Shown here piece after piece: positions 1 to 12,975 of a stretch of DNA of 64,000 nucleotides. Source of the stretch: Podarcis raffonei. Its lineage: Eukaryota > Chordata > Lepidosauria > Squamata > Lacertidae. The position numbers and the translations under genes were made by a program. The DNA is taken from contig NC_070611.1 of assembly GCF_027172205.1 (NCBI RefSeq), forward strand, positions 42,753,479 to 42,817,478, read 5' to 3'. The number at the start of each line of letters is the position of its first letter. The first letter of the stretch is position 1. The notes under the pieces were generated by a model that was given only the letters and a program-made list of their open reading frames with translations, was not told where the DNA came from and made no database searches.

Positions 1-2953
1 AGTTCAACAAAAATAGAAAGGCTTGCATTTGCAGTTGATCAGGAATTCTACAACAGGTAGGATATGCCCAACCAGTTGTTAGCATACTTGTTCCCACCTT
101 GAACTAGGACTAACATTCACATCACTGTACAGTGGTACCTCGGGTTAAGAACTTAATTCATTCTGGAGGTTCGTTCTTAACCTGAAACTGTTCTTAACCT
201 GAAGCACCACTTTAGCTAATGGGGCCTCCTGCTGCTGCCGCACCACTGCTGCGCGATTTCTGTTCTCATCCTGAAGCAAAGTTCTTAACCCGAGGTACTA
301 TTTCTGGGTTAGCGAAGTCTGTAACCTGAAGCGTCTGTAACCCGAGGTACCACTGTATACATTTTCACACAGAATCTGAAAAACATTTCTCACTATATCT
401 GAGTATGCACCTATTTGTGACAGTCCAATGTCCATAGAACATCCAGATAGAAAAGGTACAGACTGTGTCATGCTGACAGGTAGGGAAGGAAACAAAGTAG
501 GTTGTGAAAATGGCGAATGCCCTGAGAGAAGTCAATGTAAAAACTGCTGGGACTGCAACACACTGTTATCTCAAAGGACATTCGCATATACTAATAACAA
601 ATATTATACTACTTCATCCCCAAGTAAAAATGAAAAACAAAAGCACACTAATCCCAACTAAAAATAGGGCACATGGTATTGTATAAACAGTCCAAGCAAA
701 CACCTGTTTAGGCAGATCAAATGAAATCAGGGCAAAAATGCTCTAGTGCACTGTTCACTTGATTACTTAAGAATCTTAGACCATGGTTCACAGAAGGAGA
801 GGTGAAAGCTGCCTGGGGCAATCAATTGCAATCCCTTGTCAACATGCAGAACTCTCCAGATCATACAGACACAAGCCTATAATCTAGACTAGGGAGTGCA
901 GAGAAGAGATGAAAGTAGGACAATTGATGCACTACAGAATAGAGTCTGCAGAAGCTCCAAAAAGCAAGGGAACCAAGCTACACATTACAAGGATGATACT
1001 TGTCTACCTATTACTTACAACAGGAATAAACAGTGGTTTATATTCTTACCCCTAATACTCTCGCACAAAAGCAAAAAAGGTTACTGCACACAGGAGGAAG
1101 AGGTTGAACTATCATCTTATGTTCTATGAGGGAGCAGAAAGATAGCTATATTTCACCTTGTTTTCATTATAGAATTCAAAACAGCATACACTGTGCTCAC
1201 TGGCAGTCTCTCCTCTAAGTACACCTCCTTAGCGTCCAACAACATTGCTTTATCATGTGCCCTCAGACAATGCCCAAGGTTAAAAAAACTCACTCAAAAC
1301 TTGCTTGAATATGTGACACATTTTAAAAACAATACCTCATTCCCACCCCCATCCCAGTTGATCAAATTTTGGCCTCTTTAGGTTGCAATCATTTAATTAT
1401 TTACCTGGTTCAGTCTGTCTTATTTCTGAGTAGACATGTGCAGGATTGCACTTCCAAATATCTCTGCTTGGTTTGGTTTGGTTTTAAAGTAATTATATGT
1501 TTAATTAGTTTGACAACTTCATAGTTTTTTTAATAAGCTGACATCCCTTGTTAGTACACAGCAGGTTGCATTATATCAGACTAGTTCTACATTTAGCCTA
1601 GTACTGTTTGCTCTGATTGGCAGCAGCCTCCCAAGTCTCTTTCCCATCACTTACCAACTGAGTCCTTTTTAAACTAGAGATACTAGGGACTGAAACTGGA
1701 GTTTTCTGAATGCAGCAAACACTCTGGGAAACCAAAGCTCAGTAATACTCTTCCAGAAAATCAGGGCATCCTTCAAGACGATGGCAGAAAATAAAAACAC
1801 CAAATCATACGACACAGATCTGTTGCCTTTAATATGCAATATTTAGATTCCATAAGATGCTCTTGAATGTGGTAAGGAAGGGCTTTTGGTTTTACATTCT
1901 GCTCTGACTGTTCCCCAGTTCTTCATTTCTTGGCACCACAAGCCAATGCCCTCATTTGTGTGTGTTCCTCAATGCCTCATTTGTGTGTGTGACCCTATCA
2001 TGCCAACCTTTGACTGCAACAGCGAATACACATCCCTCAATCAAATCATCATGGATTATAAATGCATAGCAAATATTAGAGATATATGAAAAGGTTTGCT
2101 TAAGCGGCCAGCGAAAACAGCATAACCCAGTTCCAATCACCATTTTTCTTCTTATTGTTTTTGTGCGCCTTGCCGAATCAAAACCCCGGACAGACATCTC
2201 TTTTGCCCCGGCGTGATGCACAACTTGCCAAGCTTCCCCCAACCCCGGTTTGTCATTCATTCCCACACAAATCTGGCGTCTCCAGACCCGTCTGCAACAG
2301 ACAATGTGCAGGGTGACATCAGCCAAGCTGCCGCTCGCCCCTCCCACAGGCAACGTGTCAAACACAATTTACAATCCACCCACTTCTGCCTCGGGCTCCT
2401 GCCTGCGCGGCTCCCTTCTCGAGACACCTACGGCTCCGTTGCCTTGTCGCCGCCGCGCGCTTAGCACCGGCGGGGACGGGCGAAGGGGCTCAGGCGCCGC
2501 CACGCTCTGCCCGGCTTTCCTCTAACGCCGCGAGGGGAAGGGATTCCTGTGCGGGCTTCCCCGACTGCGGCAAGAAGCAGGATGGGGCGAGAGTGAGATA
2601 GGGCGGCCAACCCGCTCCTTTCCCCCAAGGAAGACTCTCCCCCTCCTCAGTTTTCTTGCTGCTGCAGGGCGAATGTTTCCACCCACCCACACACCTGCCC
2701 AGTTTCAGGTGCAGACACGCAGTGACCCTCCGTGTTAGGGATACGTTTCTTCTGGTAGCCCAACGCCTCCAAAATATACAAGAGGGACGAACAGGTCCCA
2801 ACCTCAGGGACTTTCCCACCCCTCGCCTACAGCCCCACGGCGAAAGGGAAACGGGGCGCTACTACGAGGCGGTTCAGTTTCGCCCCCTTCCCTCAGAGAA
2901 GCCTGTTGAGAGCGGCCCCGGCAAGGGCGCCTCCGACGCCCCACTTCACTGAC
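1..2953 (-). other. Intron 1 of BLTP3B
   Basis: This is the intronic stretch downstream of the first BLTP3B exon on the minus strand. It holds a Tigger-like element at 130-355. From about 358 to 2150 it is AT-rich sequence in which I recognise nothing else. From about 2160 it becomes CpG-rich as part of the promoter island. The short open frames here have no splice sites or family resemblance that I can support. Confidence 0.7.
130..355. mobile_element. Tigger-like non-autonomous DNA transposon (MITE), copy 1
   Basis: The 226-bp element begins CAGTGGTACCTCGGGTTA and ends with the inverted complement of the same 18 bases. It is flanked by TA on both sides (128-129 and 356-357), the target duplication of Tc1/mariner-type elements, and the terminal sequence resembles pogo/Tigger elements. 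The interior shares its middle block (around 214-235) with the copies at 43994 and 44285. No transposase is present. Confidence 0.85.
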
Positions 2954-3420
2954 CTGGAGAGGTGCTTCAGGATCTGCTTCTTGATGATGCCCGCCATGGC
3001 CAGCGCGCCTCACCCCCCGCCCGCTTCAGGGAAACCGAAAGAAAGCCGGCGCTCCTCGACCCATCCCGGCGCTTCCTGCCGTCCTGTGCCAGGGAGCGGA
3101 GGCGCCCCCGCTCACCCGCTCTCCGGCTCCGCCGCCATCTTGATTGCAGTATCGCCAGCTGACAGGCTTTCGCTGAGCAGAGCCGGGCGGGGAAAGGGCG
3201 GCACCAGCGCCAGGAGCGCCGCCCGCCTGGAACCTGGACGGGGGAAGCGGGCGGCTCTCGGCCGGGATTCGGCGGGCAAGGTCGGTGAGGATCCCGCCAC
3301 AAGGGCTCCCCGGGACGCCGCTGCCTGACGCCGATGTCACCTTTTGCCTCCGGTGAATGACGCCCGCTGAATAATTTCACGGCAGCGGGGCACGCCGGCC
3401 TGGAAGCCTCACCGCCCCAC
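2160..3420. promoter_or_regulatory. CpG island and promoter region of BLTP3B
   Basis: This GC-rich, CpG-dense block surrounds the BLTP3B start codon and extends to about 3420. The 5' UTR and transcription start should lie just to the right of 2997. No TATA box is evident. All the longer open frames inside it, on both strands, are explained by GC-richness. The boundaries are approximate and were judged by eye. Confidence 0.7.
2954..2997 (-). CDS. BLTP3B: BLTP3B (UHRF1BP1L/SHIP164) first coding exon, partial gene
   Basis: Read on the minus strand, this exon encodes MAGIIKKQILKHLSR, with the last codon split, followed directly by a GTCAGT splice donor. This is the N-terminus of BLTP3B (UHRF1BP1L), a bridge-like lipid transfer protein of the VPS13/chorein type that acts at endosome contact sites. 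The 15 residues open the chorein_N lipid-transfer domain. The start ATG lies at 2995-2997 in a GC-rich island, and the remaining exons must lie leftward of base 1 because none is seen in 1-2953. The gene is divergent from ACTR6, as in mammals. The match is short but matches the vertebrate N-terminus as I remember it, and synteny supports it. Confidence 0.88.
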
Positions 3421-4827
3421 TCACAAAAGTCCGTTTTCAAAACTGGGAAAGAGAAATATCTCGAGGAGTTGGTGGGGGGGGGTTGCAACGAAGAGGGGCA
3501 GCTTTTACACAATAGCACTTAACTACCTGTTATCCAGGTCCACTTGCAACGTTTATCAGGAGCGTAATACAAAAACACGATTTATTTTCCTGAGTTCTCT
3601 CTTCGCGATGAACCCTGTCACCCAAATTCGCTATGAGGGGAATGGTGATGCGCATAGAAGATCTGACTCCTTAAAGCAATTTAGAACTCCTTCCCTATTG
3701 CCCCTCCCCACATTATACTGTTTTTCTCCTCACCAATTTTAGCATCTAATTACCATCAGAATCCAAGAACACATCCTGTTTACAATTACTCGGGAATAAT
3801 AAGTACTACTGAAATAATTGCAAAGTGTGAAGCTAAATAAAAATCACCTTAAGCCCGCAAACTATCCAAAAGCCTGAAGGGGAAAAGTCATAGTAGAATT
3901 TTTAAAAGTATGAAGACAATACCTCCCCTCAACTAAAAGATAGGATTTTGTTTATGTAGTGTGGGATAACTAGTGTAAGTGAAATACTGCGTTTTGACTA
4001 TCCAATTTCTGACCTTCCACTTTAATAAATGTTTAAACGTGTTTAAAGGACACAACATTTGGCAGCAGAGTAATCTTTCCAGATTGCCTTGTATGGGTGA
4101 AAAATGAGACACACCGTCACACATTCCTTTAAGCTTCTTTTTTTTTAATGTCCTGGGAAAAGTCTGCTCATCATCAGCGAATAAATAAAACATCTATATA
4201 TTGGACTATATTGCAGATGACGAGAGCTGGCTCTGAGCGACATAATTTTCCCTACATTGCAGAAGTGCTGGAGGCTGAAGTTTTCCCTTACAGAGGTTTC
4301 CACGACAATTATACACAGTACTCGCATATTATATAGATGCGAAAATATAAGGCTATACAGATATTGTAAGTGAACGCTGACGCTATCCGGGCATCTCACC
4401 CGATACATGCCTAAAAGATCTCCCAAACAAAATGTTCCTTTCACACCACATAAGAGCCGACTTTCAAAGAACAGACATCCCCCTTTCTTGTCTGAATGGA
4501 CTTAACTGAAACTGGAAACTGGGATGAAGCAGTCTAAGTTTATATTAAAACTGACTCTATTAGTCTAAGATTACAAGTCTACACCTAACATTCAAACATA
4601 AGAATCTAGAGCTATTATTTCCTATCTCTATGACTTTCCCCCTACAGTATTTTCTCTTAGTCGGGAAAGTCCTCCACTATCCCATCATTCAACGGGGCTA
4701 AGTTCCTTTTACCAATGAGAAGGCGAGAAAGAGAGGATCCGCCCGGTGTGACTAAAGACGTTTCAGCCGCATGGTTATTTAGCGCTGGCTTGCCGATGGG
4801 GCGGAGCTGAGGGACCAAAGGAGAAAA
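3421..4827. promoter_or_regulatory. Intergenic region and ACTR6 promoter/5' UTR
   Basis: About 1.4 kb separates the BLTP3B island from ACTR6. Most of it (3421 to about 4650) is AT-rich with no gene or recognised repeat. The last 150 bases before 4828 are moderately GC-rich and should contain the ACTR6 transcription start. The exact start site cannot be read from sequence. Confidence 0.5.
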
Positions 4828-7800
4828 ATGGCGACTCTCGTGTTAGATAACGGCGCTTACAATGCCAAGATCGGGTACAGTCACGCTCATGTCAGGTGAG
4901 AAGCCTCATTCGCTTGAGGTCTGGATGGAGTTAAATTCTTTTGGAACAGGCAGTCGGTTCTTCTATGGGTTTTCTCGCATTTTTTGATACGGGCATCTGT
5001 GAGAATGTAATCAATTCACTGACAGTTATGAATGAATTAAGGAATTATTCCAAATGTGCAGGAATTGTCCAAACAAGCGTCCAGTGAAAAAGTGGCTATT
5101 ACAGAAAACATAATCCAGGTACTAAATCCAACGAAAGAATGAAATCAGTATGCTTTGTTTGGAAACAGCTAGTGTAGGAGTGTGCAAACTTCTGAGAGAT
5201 CTGGGTTACAAAAGGTGTTTCCAGCTAATTGACATGTTAAAGTAGTTTAACTGTGGAACCCACTCTCCCAGGAGGATGGCCACCAACCTAGATGGTGGGA
5301 GGAAATCTAACCTAAAGGAGGATTTGAAAAATTCATGGAGAGGGTTTTCAAAGGCTTCTAGCTATGATGGCTATGCTCTGCCTCTGAAGTGAGAGGAGGT
5401 AAGGTTTCTGAATATTAGTTTCTGGAAACCACAGGAGGAGAGAGAGCTCTTGTGCTTGGGTCACACTTGTGGGTTTTCCACAGGCATTAGTTGGTCACTT
5501 ACATTATTGACTTTTTAAAATGTGTATAAAGCTGCTGGGTTTCTTTCCCCTCCCCACAGTGTTATTCCGAACTGTCAGTTCAGATCAAAGACTGCTCGTC
5601 TGAAAACATTTACAGCTAACCAACTGGATGAAATTAAAGATCCATCTGGACTTTTTTATATACTCCCGTTCCAGAAGGTAATTTAAATAGCATGGAAATC
5701 TTTTTACACAAGAATCAGTTAAGGTTCAGTAAGAGAGGTAAAGGTTTAGTCAGATTTATGCATGAGTAGATGTAGTTTTTGAACAATAGTCATGAAGAAT
5801 ATTAATGTAATTAAAATCAGAGAGGAGGGAAACATTTCTTTCTATATAACGAAGCCTTAGATGGAAATTATTGTTTGTATTTAGCTGTGCATCTTAATAA
5901 TAATAAATTAAACTTGCAAATCTGTTAACACTTATTTGGGTGTAAGTCCCACTGCCTTCAGAGGAATATACTTATATATAGAAATGGTCAGGATAAAGTC
6001 TTAAATAATGTATTTATTATACCTGATCATAAACAAATAACATGGAGTAAAATACAACTCTAGGACTGGAGTCAAATCATCCAAACACCTTCAAGAGATC
6101 AGGTTTCTTCCAGTAGGGTGCTAAAGAAAGTTTGAAGGACAGTATAAAATTATGCAAATATCAAATGGTTACAGCAGTAACTTTACTTTTTAAATAACAG
6201 GGCTACTTGGTAAACTGGGATGTTCAAAGACAAGTGTGGGACTATCTTTATGGAAAAGAAATGTATCAGGTAATTAAACACTTTCCTATATCTTGAAGGT
6301 AGCACCAGAAGAATATAAGAATGCAGGCTGCTTATAGGAAGTCAGCATAACCTAATAGTTGAAGCTTGTGCATCAGCTTTAATTTAAACTGTGAGTGTTT
6401 TGATTTCTACAAATGAGGGCATTTACTGTTTCATTTAAAGCATGGGTTTTTATTTTTACAAAAATGTGCTTGTTCAGTGTAGGTGTTCTAAAGAATGATG
6501 TATCAGCAGATAAAATAATCCATATCTGCTTGTGGGATCTGTCAAACCTTCATAAGAGTATTTTATCTCAGTGTTGTGTATTTTTCTGAATTGGAGTTTG
6601 ATCTACCCCGATGCACCTGCTGATTTTACATCCCAAGCTGCATCATGGCAAACCCATCTCAGCCAGTGTTTACTCAAGACTTTTATTGGTTGCTGTCTTT
6701 AGCATACAGGATGATACATTTTAGCAAGTACATTTATAGAGTTCAGGATATAGTTTAGGATGGGGGTTTTTTTATTGCAAGTTACCACTCAGTTTTCTAA
6801 AGAATTCCATAGAACACAAGGAAAAAAACATTGCTGAACCAGAATTCAAGCTCACACTAAGGTCTTACATTATGCACATCCTGCAACAATGGAGGGCTGT
6901 GAGAGGGGGCTGGAAAGGGACCCAGCAATCGACCATGAGCTACCAAAAGCTCCCGGGGATCAACCTGTTGGACATCCCTCCTGTACTTGTATACACAAAA
7001 GTAAGTCCCTCTGAGTTCAGTGAAGCCTACTTGCAGGTGTATGGGTAGCTTGAATTACTTCATCCATTGGTCACTTGCCTACTCACTAGAGTTACCTCTG
7101 TAAGAATATGTAGGGTTTATTAAATTTTGTATAACCTACAATTTTTTTTCAAGTAGGCGTTCCTGCTGTCACAACAGAAAGCTACTATACTACAGTGGCA
7201 AGAAGTGTGAGCTGTGAGTTAGGAGAAAATCCCTAGTTCAAATTTCACCTTAGCCATTGATGACCCTTCATCAAGCCACTTTTACCCAGTCTCTCATGTG
7301 CAGCAAAGGAGCATTACTGGCCTTTCTTTCTAAGACTGTTCCAAATACTATTAAGATAATTTATGTGAAGTGTTTTGAAATATTCTCTGTACATATTATT
7401 AAGAACATATTTATTAATAGTCAGACCCTAATTTTACATACACTCGTTTTTTTAAGAAAAAAGATTGCTTCTGAATCTTGAAATATTTTCCTACATAGGT
7501 AGATTTTGTAGATACCAATATCATCATCACAGAACCTTATTTCAACTTCAGCTCAATACAAGAGTCCATGAACGAAATATTGTTTGAAGAATACCAATTC
7601 CAAGCAGTTCTCAGAGTAAATGGTGAATGGCAAGTCCTCTTACTGTTTATTTTTGGGGGAGAAAATGTTTTCGTTTGGCATTGCTACAACACTTTTTTTG
7701 TTTGCTTAAAATAATAATAATAATAATATTTATACACTTCCCATCTGGCTGGGTTTCCCAGCCACTCTGGGTAGCTTCCAAGACATGTAAAAACATAATG

Positions 7801-10800
7801 TCAAACATTTAAAACTTCCCAATACAGGATTACCTTCAGATGTCTTCTAAAAGTTGTGTAGTTCTTTATCTCTTTAACATCTGATGGGAGGGTGTTCTAC
7901 AAGGACGGCGCCACTGCTGAGAAGGCCCTCTGCCTGAAGCACGTGTTAATAAATGTATCTGACACTATGATATGGCTCTGTTTTTCAGCTGGGGCTCTCA
8001 GTGCCCATAGATACTTCCGGGATAACCCATCAGAACTGTGTTGCATCATTGTAGACAGTGGGTATTCTTTTACACACATTGTACCTTACTGCAGGAGTAA
8101 AAAGAAGAAGGAGGCCATTATAAGGTAAAAAAACCAATATTTTTAAATATTTTTAAAAAGATGTATTCGTGTTTTTAAAATATAAATATTAAAGAAAATC
8201 TTTCTTGTTCTTAGAATTAACGTGGGAGGAAAGCTCTTAACCAATCATCTAAAGGAGATAATCTCTTACAGGTAAAGCACTAACTAGAAGTTATTACAAT
8301 CTTATCTGGTTCACAGTAATAAAAATATAGTTTATTTTATTTTATAGGGCAAAAAGAGAAACCAAATTTTGATATCATGGTTTGCTGAAGGACTGTGAAG
8401 GCTTACTTTGCCTAGATTATGGTGCAAGGTATGCAATGATACTTAAAATTAGTTTTTTTGCAGCAATAAATTAATTGCAGAAGTTAAATCGGAAAAATAG
8501 ATGGAACACTCCAGAAAATGAGCAGTAAAATTATTATGTGAATTGTTTTAGGTATGGTAATGAAACTGCACCATAATTTACTGGCATATCTTGTTGGTTG
8601 TTTCCAAATGCCACTGATTCCATGGAGAATCTGACTGAATCTGTGGGTATGCTAGGCCACATGAGTAGACTATAATGGGGCGAGGTTCATGAACTTGAGG
8701 GCTACCTCTTTTTGTATACACAAACTTTCATAAGCTACACCCTAGAAAGTTCATTGGGAATATACAGATGGGCAAAACCAGCTGGCTTCCTCACAGTGAG
8801 TTAAGCTACTCAACCTAGATTTCACGGCCACTTGTTTCCCATCCCCTATCCCCCATCTCAACAGTAGTGAGAACTTTTCTATTCTGAAGATCCCCCTGCA
8901 TCCTTGGGTCTTGCTGGTTCTATTTAGAGGGCTGTTTAGTGTTAGATACTACTCATGTGCCAATTCTGAATGTCTTCTGTAAAGGTGGGATTCCTGAACG
9001 ATTACAATATGTATAATCTTTTTTTAAAAAGCCCCATCAAACAGTACCTTTCCTATATATGTAATTTTGTTCCTCTTGTATAGAAAGGGTGGTATGAGAA
9101 TATTATTAACTTTTTCTACTTAAAACCATGAACTTCATCGGGTTTAACAGATTAGTTCCTAATCACAACTTAATGAGAACTCAAAGAAGTGCAGTGTTAA
9201 GAACGTTCATCCTCCTCTTACTGTTCTTTGGTTTAATAGCATGCCCTACTCCACAGAGGATTAAAGGCTTAAGTGAGTTTTCCACAATTAATCTAACAGC
9301 TTTACTATAACATTTAAGCTTCAATAAATACTCATATTGAATACTCATAACAGGCCAGCAATGAAAACAAGATAAAGTAGCATTATTTTCTTTAAAAATT
9401 ATAGGCAACTCCATGTTATGGATGAAACCCATGTGATTAACCAAGTGAAAGAAGATGTATGTTATGTTTCCCAAGACTTTTTCAAGGATATGGAGACTGC
9501 CAAGTATGGGGTTTTTTATACTGCTAAATATAGTTAATGGTAATTTTGTCTATGGCCTGAAGAATTTATTATGTATTGCCTTGTGGTGAAAAAAACCACC
9601 ATTCTGTTGACAGTGGTCTATGAATACATTAAATATCAAATTCCTTTACTGAAAGCATCTTGTGTCTGGGGCTTAAATTTAAGCTTGGGTTCATTAAGGG
9701 TTAGCTCTGAAACATGTTGTTATGAAGACTGCCTTTGAGCATGTAGGGAGTGCTGTTCTGACCCATGTCCCCATATCTGGAAACAGGGATAATGATCTTT
9801 GAGGTCCCATTTCAGCCAGACTTGGGTTTATAGTCTTGATTCCATTACTGAAGCATCTGCAGTGTTCCAAATCATTCTCAAGCTCTACATATGCAATTAA
9901 CTTATGTGGTTGAAATTGCATGCAACGCAGAGCGCACACAAGTTCTGGCATATTGTTGCAAGATCTCACAGGAACTCAGACAGTCCCACAGGAACTTGCA
10001 AGAGCATCCCAAAGCCTATGCAGTGTGCGGGACTTGCCCGGTAGGCATGGCAGAGCTTAACAGCTGTCTTCCCGGGGTGTGGGGGATGATGGTAAGGCTC
10101 GCTTGGCAAGGATAGTTATGCGGGGGTGGTTTGAATTTACACAGTTTTGCATATTCCTGCCATCCCCAGAACATAAACCCCATGCAAGGTGTGATTGTCC
10201 CACTATTAAGTTCAACATCTATATGCACTGAATACCCCAAATAGCTTTACATGGTGGTGAGCTGTCTTACTGATTAAAAGTCAAAAGGAGGTTATCCTAT
10301 GCAGCTTTCTTATTTAGTTATCGTCAAAGCCTCCTCTTGAGAGGTCTCCACATTGGAGAAAGTTGGACTTAGACCCATATTAGGGTAAATTGTTAATTAT
10401 TTATTTACAATGAAATACTTTTTTTTTGTGGCTCTGAAGAATCATTAACTTAGGATGTATTCTGAATTCCAACCTGTTTCAGATTGAAGGGGGAAGAAAA
10501 TACAGTAATGTTGGACTATGTTTTACCAGACTTCAGCACAATAAAAAAAGGGTTTTGTAAGGTAATTGCATAAAATCAGTCGTCTTCTTCATTTCATTTC
10601 ATTTCATTTCATTTCTATACTTACATGTATTTTTAAGAAAAAGATCTCAAAGCATTTACAACCTACATCAAATAAAACAATCCAGAAGAAGACATTACAG
10701 AAGAAAGTCCAATATAAAGTATATATTCAAAGCAGCATAATTAACAGGAAATTAAAATATTGCCTTTAAGATTTTGAAACTAAAACATTACAAAGGAGGT

Positions 10801-12975
10801 CAACTACAGAATGCACATTTAATGCAGCAAAGATAATAAAAAATTATATTAAATGTTTCAAAAGGAAACATTATTAGAGGAAGTCAGATGTAAAATGCAA
10901 ATTTAAAACAAGGTAATTAACACATCTGGAGGATGAAAGGTTCTCCAACACTTATGCAACCTAGTTAGAAAAAAAATAAAGTCTCTATTGAGGGGGGGTG
11001 AAATGAATTGCCATTTTTCGTTTGTTGATTCATCCTCTTACTGTTCAGTCATAGCATGTTGGCTGCAATTTCTATGTTATTATGTGCTGATATAGCTAGG
11101 TATAATTGTATGGAAGAAATATACAAGTTTCAGATTCCCATACAGGTTTTGGATCCCAGCTACTACATGGGAAAAATCATGCAAATAAGGTGACTGATTA
11201 ATGTTGATATTAAAAGCTGGTTTCATTATTACATGTGTGTTAATTCACATCTGTTTGATTTAGCCAAGGGAAGAAATGGTGTTAAGTGGAAAATACAAAA
11301 CTGGTGAACAAATACTTCGTCTTACAAATGAGCGATTTGCTGTTCCAGAGATACTCTTCCATCCTTCAGATATTGGTATTCAAGAAATGGGAATTCCTGA
11401 AGCCATTGTTTATTCAATTCAGAACTTGCCGGAAGGTATTCTTATTTAAACAATGTAACTACCAAAATTAACTGTAGAACATGTTGCATAGTTAGACTTT
11501 TTGTTTTGCTTCTAAAGTTCCCATATCAAGGACAAAAACTCAGTTGTCTAGAACAGTGGTTTTCAACCAGTGTACCATGGCACCCTTGAAGGATGGTCAG
11601 GAGTATTATGGGCAACACTGACTTCTGTCCCTTTTTCCTTCCCTCCTTCCTCTGATGCCCTCTTGCATCTCTGCCTCCCAAAGGCTTGTACAGCTGTTTG
11701 TTGCAGCAGTCATGGCTACAAGCTCTGCAGGCGAATGGTGCCTCGGGCTGGTAAAGGGGTGCTGGTTGCCAGGAACTGAGACACCCTTGGAGTAAGCAAA
11801 CAAACGGGTGAGGGAGCCCAGCCCGCCAGTCCACCAGCCGTTGCTGTTGGGAATGGACAGACAAGTTCCAGTCCCTGTGGGGCAATGTGAGGAGGCACAT
11901 CTCTTTGAGGTGGGCGGGGGGGGGGACAGCTCAGAGACCAGGGATGGCAGTAGTGGCTGCCCTGAGGAGAGGAGAGAAGGCTGAGGGAACACTCAAGGCA
12001 GTGTTTGAAAAATGGTGAGAGGCTGGGCTCCTAAATCACACAGGGGTGCTGCAGAAAGAATGTAGTTAGTCAAGGGAGCCACGGACTCAAAAAGGCTGAA
12101 AACCTCTGTTCTAGTAATTCTCCAGTAACAAATTGTAATAAACACTATTTCTTGACATGTTACTGTTGTAGTTAGTCAAGGGAGCCACAGACTCAAAAAG
12201 GCTGAAAACCTCTGTTCTAGTAATTCTCCAGTAACAAATTGTAATAAACACTATTTCTTGACATGTTACTGTTGTAAAATTGCTGAAGTTACCTAGGCAA
12301 TATCCAGACTTCTAAATTAAGTAGTTTAATGCATCCAAAGTTGATTGGGAGCCAGAACACTTAGCACCCTCTTCATAAACTTGGAAGTAAGCAATTTGCA
12401 TTAGAAGAATATTTAAGCATGTGACTGAGGTACTGCCTCCAATGCAAGTGCTTTTCATTACAGACTTTATATAAAATCAAGCAAGTTATTATAGAATTAT
12501 AACTTGTTTCTTTCTGGTCTTCATAGAAATGCAACCACATTTCTTTAAGAATATTGTTTTAACTGGTGGAAACACACATCTCCCCGGCTTCAGGGAACGT
12601 GTTTACTCTGAGGTCCGATGCCTCACTCCCACTGACTACGATGTTTCTGTTGTTCTGCCAGAGAAGTAAGTAACCTTTCAGTTACAAATGTGGATTCTCA
12701 ACTGACACTTACCCACTCTATTTTTATATTCCATATTCTAATGTCATATAATGTAGTACTAGCTGATACTGAAAATCAATATTAAACTAACTTTGTAAAC
12801 TAACTGTATTTTACAGTTTACACAATTATTTTATTTACTTTCCAGCCCTATTACTTATTCCTGGGAAGGTGGAAAGCTGATTTCTGAAAATGACGATTTT
12901 GAAGATATGGTGGTAACCAGAGAAGACTATGAAGAAAATGGACATAGTATATGTGAAGAGAAATTTGATATTTAA
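4828..12975 (+). CDS. ACTR6: ACTR6, actin-related protein 6, complete (11 coding exons)
   Basis: ACTR6 (ARP6) is a nuclear actin-fold protein of the SRCAP/SWR1-type remodeller that exchanges H2A for H2A.Z. Coding exons are 4828-4895, 5560-5677, 6201-6269, 7499-7622, 7989-8124, 8215-8271, 9405-9503, 10483-10561, 11264-11435, 12527-12665 and 12846-12975. All junctions are GT-AG and keep phase, giving 396 aa, the human length. The start MATLVLDNGAYNAKIGY carries the actin phosphate-1 loop and aligns with human MTTLVLDNGAYNAKIGY, which fixes the ATG. IVDSGYSFTHIVPY (exon 5) is the second phosphate loop, VLTGGN (exon 10) lies in the adenosine pocket, and the end is EEKFDI. No frame damage is seen. 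Introns hold a LINE tail at 7710-7945, an ATTTC repeat with LINE tail at 10585-10700, and a hAT element with a tandem duplication at 11554-12273. Confidence 0.97.
5246..5497 (+). mobile_element. Retroposon fragment (family shared with 33690-34000)
   Basis: This segment in ACTR6 intron 2 shares several blocks, in the same order, with the sequence at 33690-34000. These include the 'gaaaccacaggaggag' region and a following 'cttgtgct...ggtttcc/cacaggcat' region. It appears to be a diverged copy of an abundant squamate LINE/SINE-type 3' end. The class is inferred and the boundaries are approximate. Confidence 0.45.
7710..7945 (-). mobile_element. LINE 3'-end fragment with AAT tail
   Basis: The segment begins with an AAT microsatellite (about 7710-7727) followed by 'cacttcccatctggctgggt', the reverse complement of a common reptile CR1/L2-type LINE tail. 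The block 'gagaaggccctctgcctg' at its right end also fits that family. It ends about 45 bases before the acceptor of ACTR6 exon 5. A similar AAT-tailed start is present at 25064. Confidence 0.5.
8272..10482. other. ACTR6 introns 6 and 7, no recognised repeats
   Basis: Apart from ACTR6 exon 7 (9405-9503), this stretch is ordinary AT-rich intron. The block at 9690-10250 is somewhat more GC-rich and may be an old repeat, but I cannot assign it. Open frames in it lack splice sites or similarity that I can support. Confidence 0.5.
10585..10700 (-). repeat. ATTTC microsatellite fused to a LINE-like tail
   Basis: Six tandem ATTTC-type units lie at about 10587-10617. They are followed by 'aagatctcaaagcatttaca', which resembles the reverse complement of reptile LINE tails ending in a simple repeat. 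Assignment to a LINE class is inferred. Confidence 0.45.
11554..12108. mobile_element. hAT (Charlie-like) non-autonomous element with NTCTAGNA duplication
   Basis: The 555-bp element starts CAGTGGTTTTCAACC and ends with an imperfect inverted copy (GGCTGAAAACCTCTG). Flanking octamers are GTCTAGAA (11546-11553) and TTCTAGTA (12109-12116), which match at six of eight positions and fit the NTCTAGAN preference of hAT/Charlie elements. The interior is moderately GC-rich, with a G-run near 11922. No transposase frame is evident. It lies in ACTR6 intron 9. Confidence 0.75.
12062..12273 (+). repeat. Tandem duplication, two 106-bp units
   Basis: Bases 12062-12167 are repeated at 12168-12273 with one difference that I can see (cg versus ca near the start). 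The unit includes the last 47 bases of the hAT element plus flanking intron, so the duplication came after that insertion. The near-identity implies a young event or an assembly artefact. Confidence 0.9.

Noticed and set aside
2906-3518. Open frames of 100-183 codons around the BLTP3B start
   Set aside because: They are CpG-island artefacts. The real coding content here is the 44-base first exon of BLTP3B in another frame.
11526-11992. Open frames of 124-128 codons on the minus strand in ACTR6 intron 9
   Set aside because: They lie inside a non-autonomous hAT element, with low-complexity serine/proline composition and no transposase similarity.
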